Of a stretch of 8,554 bases of DNA, positions 7,048 through 8,554 are shown piece by piece. Every line of letters starts with the position of its first letter. Position 1 is the first letter of the stretch. The stretch comes from a bacterium (lineage in GTDB: Bacteria; Tectomicrobia; Entotheonellia; Entotheonellales; Entotheonellaceae). Position numbers and translations under genes: made by a program. Location: assembly GCA_027294925.1 (NCBI GenBank), contig JAPULM010000321.1, positions 1 to 8,554 of the forward strand, read 5' to 3'. The notes beneath the pieces were generated by a model. The model was given only the letters and a program-made list of their open reading frames with translations, was not told the DNA's origin and made no database searches.

Positions 7048-7194
7048 GACGGCCCGCCACTGGCTCGTGGGTAGTCTCGGGCTGATGAGCGAGGACAAAT
7101 AGGCGGCGTTTGCCCTGGCGTCGACCAAGAGCCGTACACATTTCACCAGCGGCGGGCGCATGTTGTTGATGATGTTGTTGTGGGGCTAGACTTC

Positions 7195-7215
7195 CTAGCG
7201 AGGGGCTGTTACCAT
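7195..7215 (-). CDS. Possible six-codon leader peptide in the integrase leader
   Basis: On the minus strand AAGGAG is followed after eight bases by ATG (7215-7213), a strong translation start. The ORF reads M-V-T-A-P-R and stops at TAG (7197-7195). It lies in the same frame as the integrase, with a second TAG two codons later and then an open frame into int. It could be a regulatory upstream ORF, or the remains of a longer integrase N-terminus cut by two amber codons. The extension shows no recognisable integrase sequence, which favours the first reading or chance. Confidence 0.25.
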   Translation of the reverse strand: MVTAPR

Positions 7216-7247
7216 AGATTTGACTCCTTTTTTTAAGGGGTTGATGG

Positions 7248-7300
7248 AAGACCAGAGCGTTCATCTGCCAAGATCATGCGCTCTGGTCTTTTGCTTTTTT
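7248..7300 (+). terminator. Strong intrinsic terminator with no obvious upstream gene
   Basis: AAGACCAGAGCG (7248-7259) pairs perfectly with CGCTCTGGTCTT (7279-7290). The loop adds ATCT/AGAT (7263-7266 with 7271-7274). It is followed by a T-rich run to 7300 (TTTTGCTTTTTT, counting the last two stem bases). The orientation is + strand. No + strand gene precedes it between the integrase and this point, so it ends either an unseen small RNA or transcripts antisense to int. On the minus strand no T-tract follows, so it is not a good terminator for the ADP-ribosylglycohydrolase transcript. Confidence 0.75.
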
Positions 7301-7531
7301 GGTCGATGCCCATCGTATGCCAAACATGCTGCTGGATCAAGTAAAAACGTGCTCAAAAGAGATCAAAACTCATATATTTTTCAATATCTTAATAGCCAAT
7401 CAAGCTCCAGGACATGCTTGCCCTGTTTGCGGGGTGCACCATGCACTCCGGCGTCCACCCCATCATCATTTCTGTGCGCTGAAAACGCTGTTTGTTGACC
7501 CTTCGGTCAAGTTCAAACCTGGAGCGTCCAC
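7301..7531. other. AT-rich spacer without a convincing gene
   Basis: About 230 bases between the terminator and the natural end of the ADP-ribosylglycohydrolase frame. The first half is notably AT-rich compared with both flanks. A short hairpin TTGACC-CTTC-GGTCAA lies at 7495-7510, close downstream of the minus-strand gene, without a T-tract. A + strand frame here encodes a Cys/His-rich stretch (ACPVCGVHH), but it has no ribosome site and runs into the antisense of the next gene, so I do not call it. Confidence 0.5.
7371..7399 (-). promoter_or_regulatory. Candidate minus-strand promoter toward the integrase
   Basis: On the minus strand TTGGCT (7399-7394) is followed after 17 bases by TATATG (7376-7371), in the AT-rich spacer. 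It would produce an integrase transcript with a leader of about 350 bases that includes the hairpin at 7248-7290 and the six-codon ORF. Both boxes match the consensus only four of six. Confidence 0.25.
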
Positions 7532-8446
7532 TTACGGCCTAAAAAGCCCATCGGCCAGTGTCTCGATCAACCCACGGTGTGCGAGCTTGTCGAGCCAGTC
7601 TTCGGGTATGCCACCTGCGCCGTATTATGCGCCTGCCAACTGGCCGTATATGGCGCCCGTGGTGTCGGCGTCGTCGCCCAGGTTGACCGCCAGCAAAGCG
7701 CCCTCACGAAAGGACGAACTGCCGTGAAAGGCCCACAGCGCCGCTTCCAACGCATCCGCCACATACCCGGTTCCCCGAATCTCCGGGGGCTGCTTGCGCT
7801 TGAACGAGCCGGACGCGATGTCGGCGATCTTGGGTGCCAACGGCGTCCGCTCCCATAGACCAGGCACGGGGCTGAACTGGTCGGCGAGCAATTCCGCCTT
7901 GTCGCGCCCCTGCACGGCGCCCACGAGCAAGCCGCTCATATAGCGGCAGGCGTCGACAGCTTCCGTCGCCCCGTGCGTGGTGCGCGAACTCTCGCCGGCT
8001 TGTTCGATTGCCTCTTCGGGGTTGCCGGCGTAGAACAGGGGCACAGGTGCCAGGCGCATGAGCGAGCCGTTGCCGGCGGTCATGGGATCGGTGGAACCGG
8101 CGAAGGGCTCGCCGGTCTGCTCGAAGCGCGACAGCGCCCCGCTGACGGTGATGCCGATGTCGAAGCAGGTGCCGGTACTGCTTGGGTAGCCCTCACGCCA
8201 CCAGCGCACGTAGCGCTGCATCTGATCGGCGGGGTCGAAGCCGCCGCAGTGGCTCAGGCTCTCAGCCAGGCACAGCGCCATCGAGGTGTCGTCGGTCCAC
8301 TGTCCGGGCTTGAGGCGGAAAGGCCCGCCGCCGACCATGTCGACGAGCGGCTCGAACGAGCCGGGCGGCTTAAACTCCAGGGTCGTGCCCAGGGCGTCCC
8401 CGGCTGCAAGTCCCAGCAGGCTGCCCCGGTACCGAGTGCGTCTCAT
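7532..8446 (-). pseudogene. ADP-ribosylglycohydrolase family gene with in-frame stop near the C-terminus
   Basis: Family members (DraG/ARH-like) remove ADP-ribose from proteins or other targets using two magnesium ions. The frame starts with ATG at 8446. It shows the N-terminal [14 protein letters not shown], the metal-binding WTDDTSMA (TDDT at residues 51-54), [10 protein letters not shown], and the second metal motif GDDADTTGA (257-265). At residue 274 a TAA (7627-7625) interrupts the sequence directly after YGQLAGA. The same frame then continues for 30 codons (YGAGGIPEDWLDKLAHRGLIE...) to TAA at 7534-7532. This tail matches the usual family ending, with a tyrosine or similar residue expected at the stop. 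A single base change therefore probably truncates a 304-residue protein to 273. All metal ligands remain, so partial activity or readthrough cannot be excluded, and a sequencing error is possible. It is on the integrase strand and inferred to be cargo of the element. No strong ribosome site is seen; GGGG lies about nine bases upstream. Confidence 0.85.
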
Positions 8447-8449
8447 AGC

Positions 8450-8542
8450 TCAGCCCCGCCCGTCGAACAACGTCGGCGCCTTCGCCTTCAGAGTCACCTG
8501 GGTGACGTTCCAGCACAATTCAAGCTCACCTGAGGCCGGCGC
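8450..8542 (-). pseudogene. C-terminal fragment of an unrecognised ORF, cut by in-frame TAA
   Basis: On the minus strand a frame of 30 codons ends with TGA (8452-8450), three bases before the ADP-ribosylglycohydrolase ATG. It reads like real coding sequence (GELELCWNVTQVTLKAKAPT followed by LFDGRG). It has no ATG, only internal TTG or GTG codons, and is preceded by an in-frame TAA (8545-8543). The close spacing suggests the two frames once formed an operon. It may be the end of a gene whose reading frame is broken by a stop or a frameshift, or a chance frame; I recognise no family. Confidence 0.3.
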
Positions 8543-8554
8543 TTAGATACGCCG

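Noticed and set aside
7012..7161. N-terminal extension of the integrase to the ATG at 7161
   Set aside because: The frame is open, but the added 50 residues have no integrase similarity, there is no ribosome site before 7161, and the start at 7011 has one at good spacing.
7162..7182. GTT/GAT trinucleotide run as a functional repeat or CRISPR-like unit
   Set aside because: It is a short imperfect microsatellite with no spacer structure. No CRISPR array is present in the window.
6983..7264. Minus-strand ORF of 93 codons overlapping the integrase start
   Set aside because: It is out of frame with int, starts inside the terminator hairpin, has no ribosome site, and overlaps real integrase coding sequence.
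7220..7498. + strand ORF of 92 codons across the terminator hairpin
   Set aside because: It reads straight through the strong stem and T-tract at 7248-7300, giving a Phe/Cys-rich unnatural sequence, and resembles no family.
7501..7520. Possible second attachment-site copy (CTTCGGTCAAGTTCAAACC resembles the tRNA T-loop/acceptor bases)
   Set aside because: The shared words TTCGG and TTCAAA are short and in the wrong order relative to the tRNA end, so they do not form a direct repeat.
7625..7627. Reassignment of TAA as a sense codon in this organism
   Set aside because: TAA is the natural stop of tpiA and int, and one TAA in a single gene is better explained by mutation or sequencing error.

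Overview
This window joins two different regions. The left part (about 1-5722) reads as bacterial chromosome on the + strand: the 3' end of a short-chain dehydrogenase gene, a large von Willebrand factor A (VWA) protein, then pgk, tpiA, secG and a tRNA-Leu(GAG) gene. The order tpiA-secG-tRNA-Leu(GAG) is a familiar bacterial arrangement, and pgk-tpiA linkage is common in Desulfobacterota and related lineages. Base composition is moderate, the tRNA does not encode its CCA end, and the spacers hold heptamer and palindromic repeats of the kind seen in large environmental genomes. I infer a Gram-negative-type environmental bacterium (Desulfobacterota or a Tectomicrobia-like lineage are possibilities), but the window alone cannot fix the phylum.

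The right part (about 5723-8554) looks like the start of an integrated element. Directly after the intact tRNA-Leu gene, on the opposite strand, is a complete tyrosine recombinase with all its catalytic residues. Upstream of it is a roughly 500-base spacer without a convincing gene, then an ADP-ribosylglycohydrolase gene on the same strand as the integrase. That gene is interrupted by an in-frame TAA about 30 codons before its natural end. A further minus-strand reading frame, also cut by an in-frame TAA, lies at the right edge. Base composition rises here: a hand count gives 42 G+C of 60 at 8041-8100, against 31 of 60 at 4681-4740 in tpiA. No second copy of the tRNA 3' end is visible, so the far end of the element would lie outside the window.

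Functionally, pgk and tpiA encode neighbouring glycolytic/Calvin-type enzymes and secG encodes a small translocase subunit. secG is translationally nested in the end of tpiA: its ribosome site lies inside the last tpiA codons. The pgk-tpiA gap of 236 bases is full of inverted repeats that can pair in alternative ways. The VWA protein belongs to a group that normally works with a MoxR/ChlI-like AAA+ ATPase, but no ATPase gene is present here. I did not find a convincing wholly new system. The observations most worth a second look are the tRNA-Leu/integrase junction, the decaying ADP-ribosylglycohydrolase locus, the structured pgk-tpiA spacer, and the leader region of the integrase, which has a strong ribosome site on a six-codon ORF and an orphan terminator.
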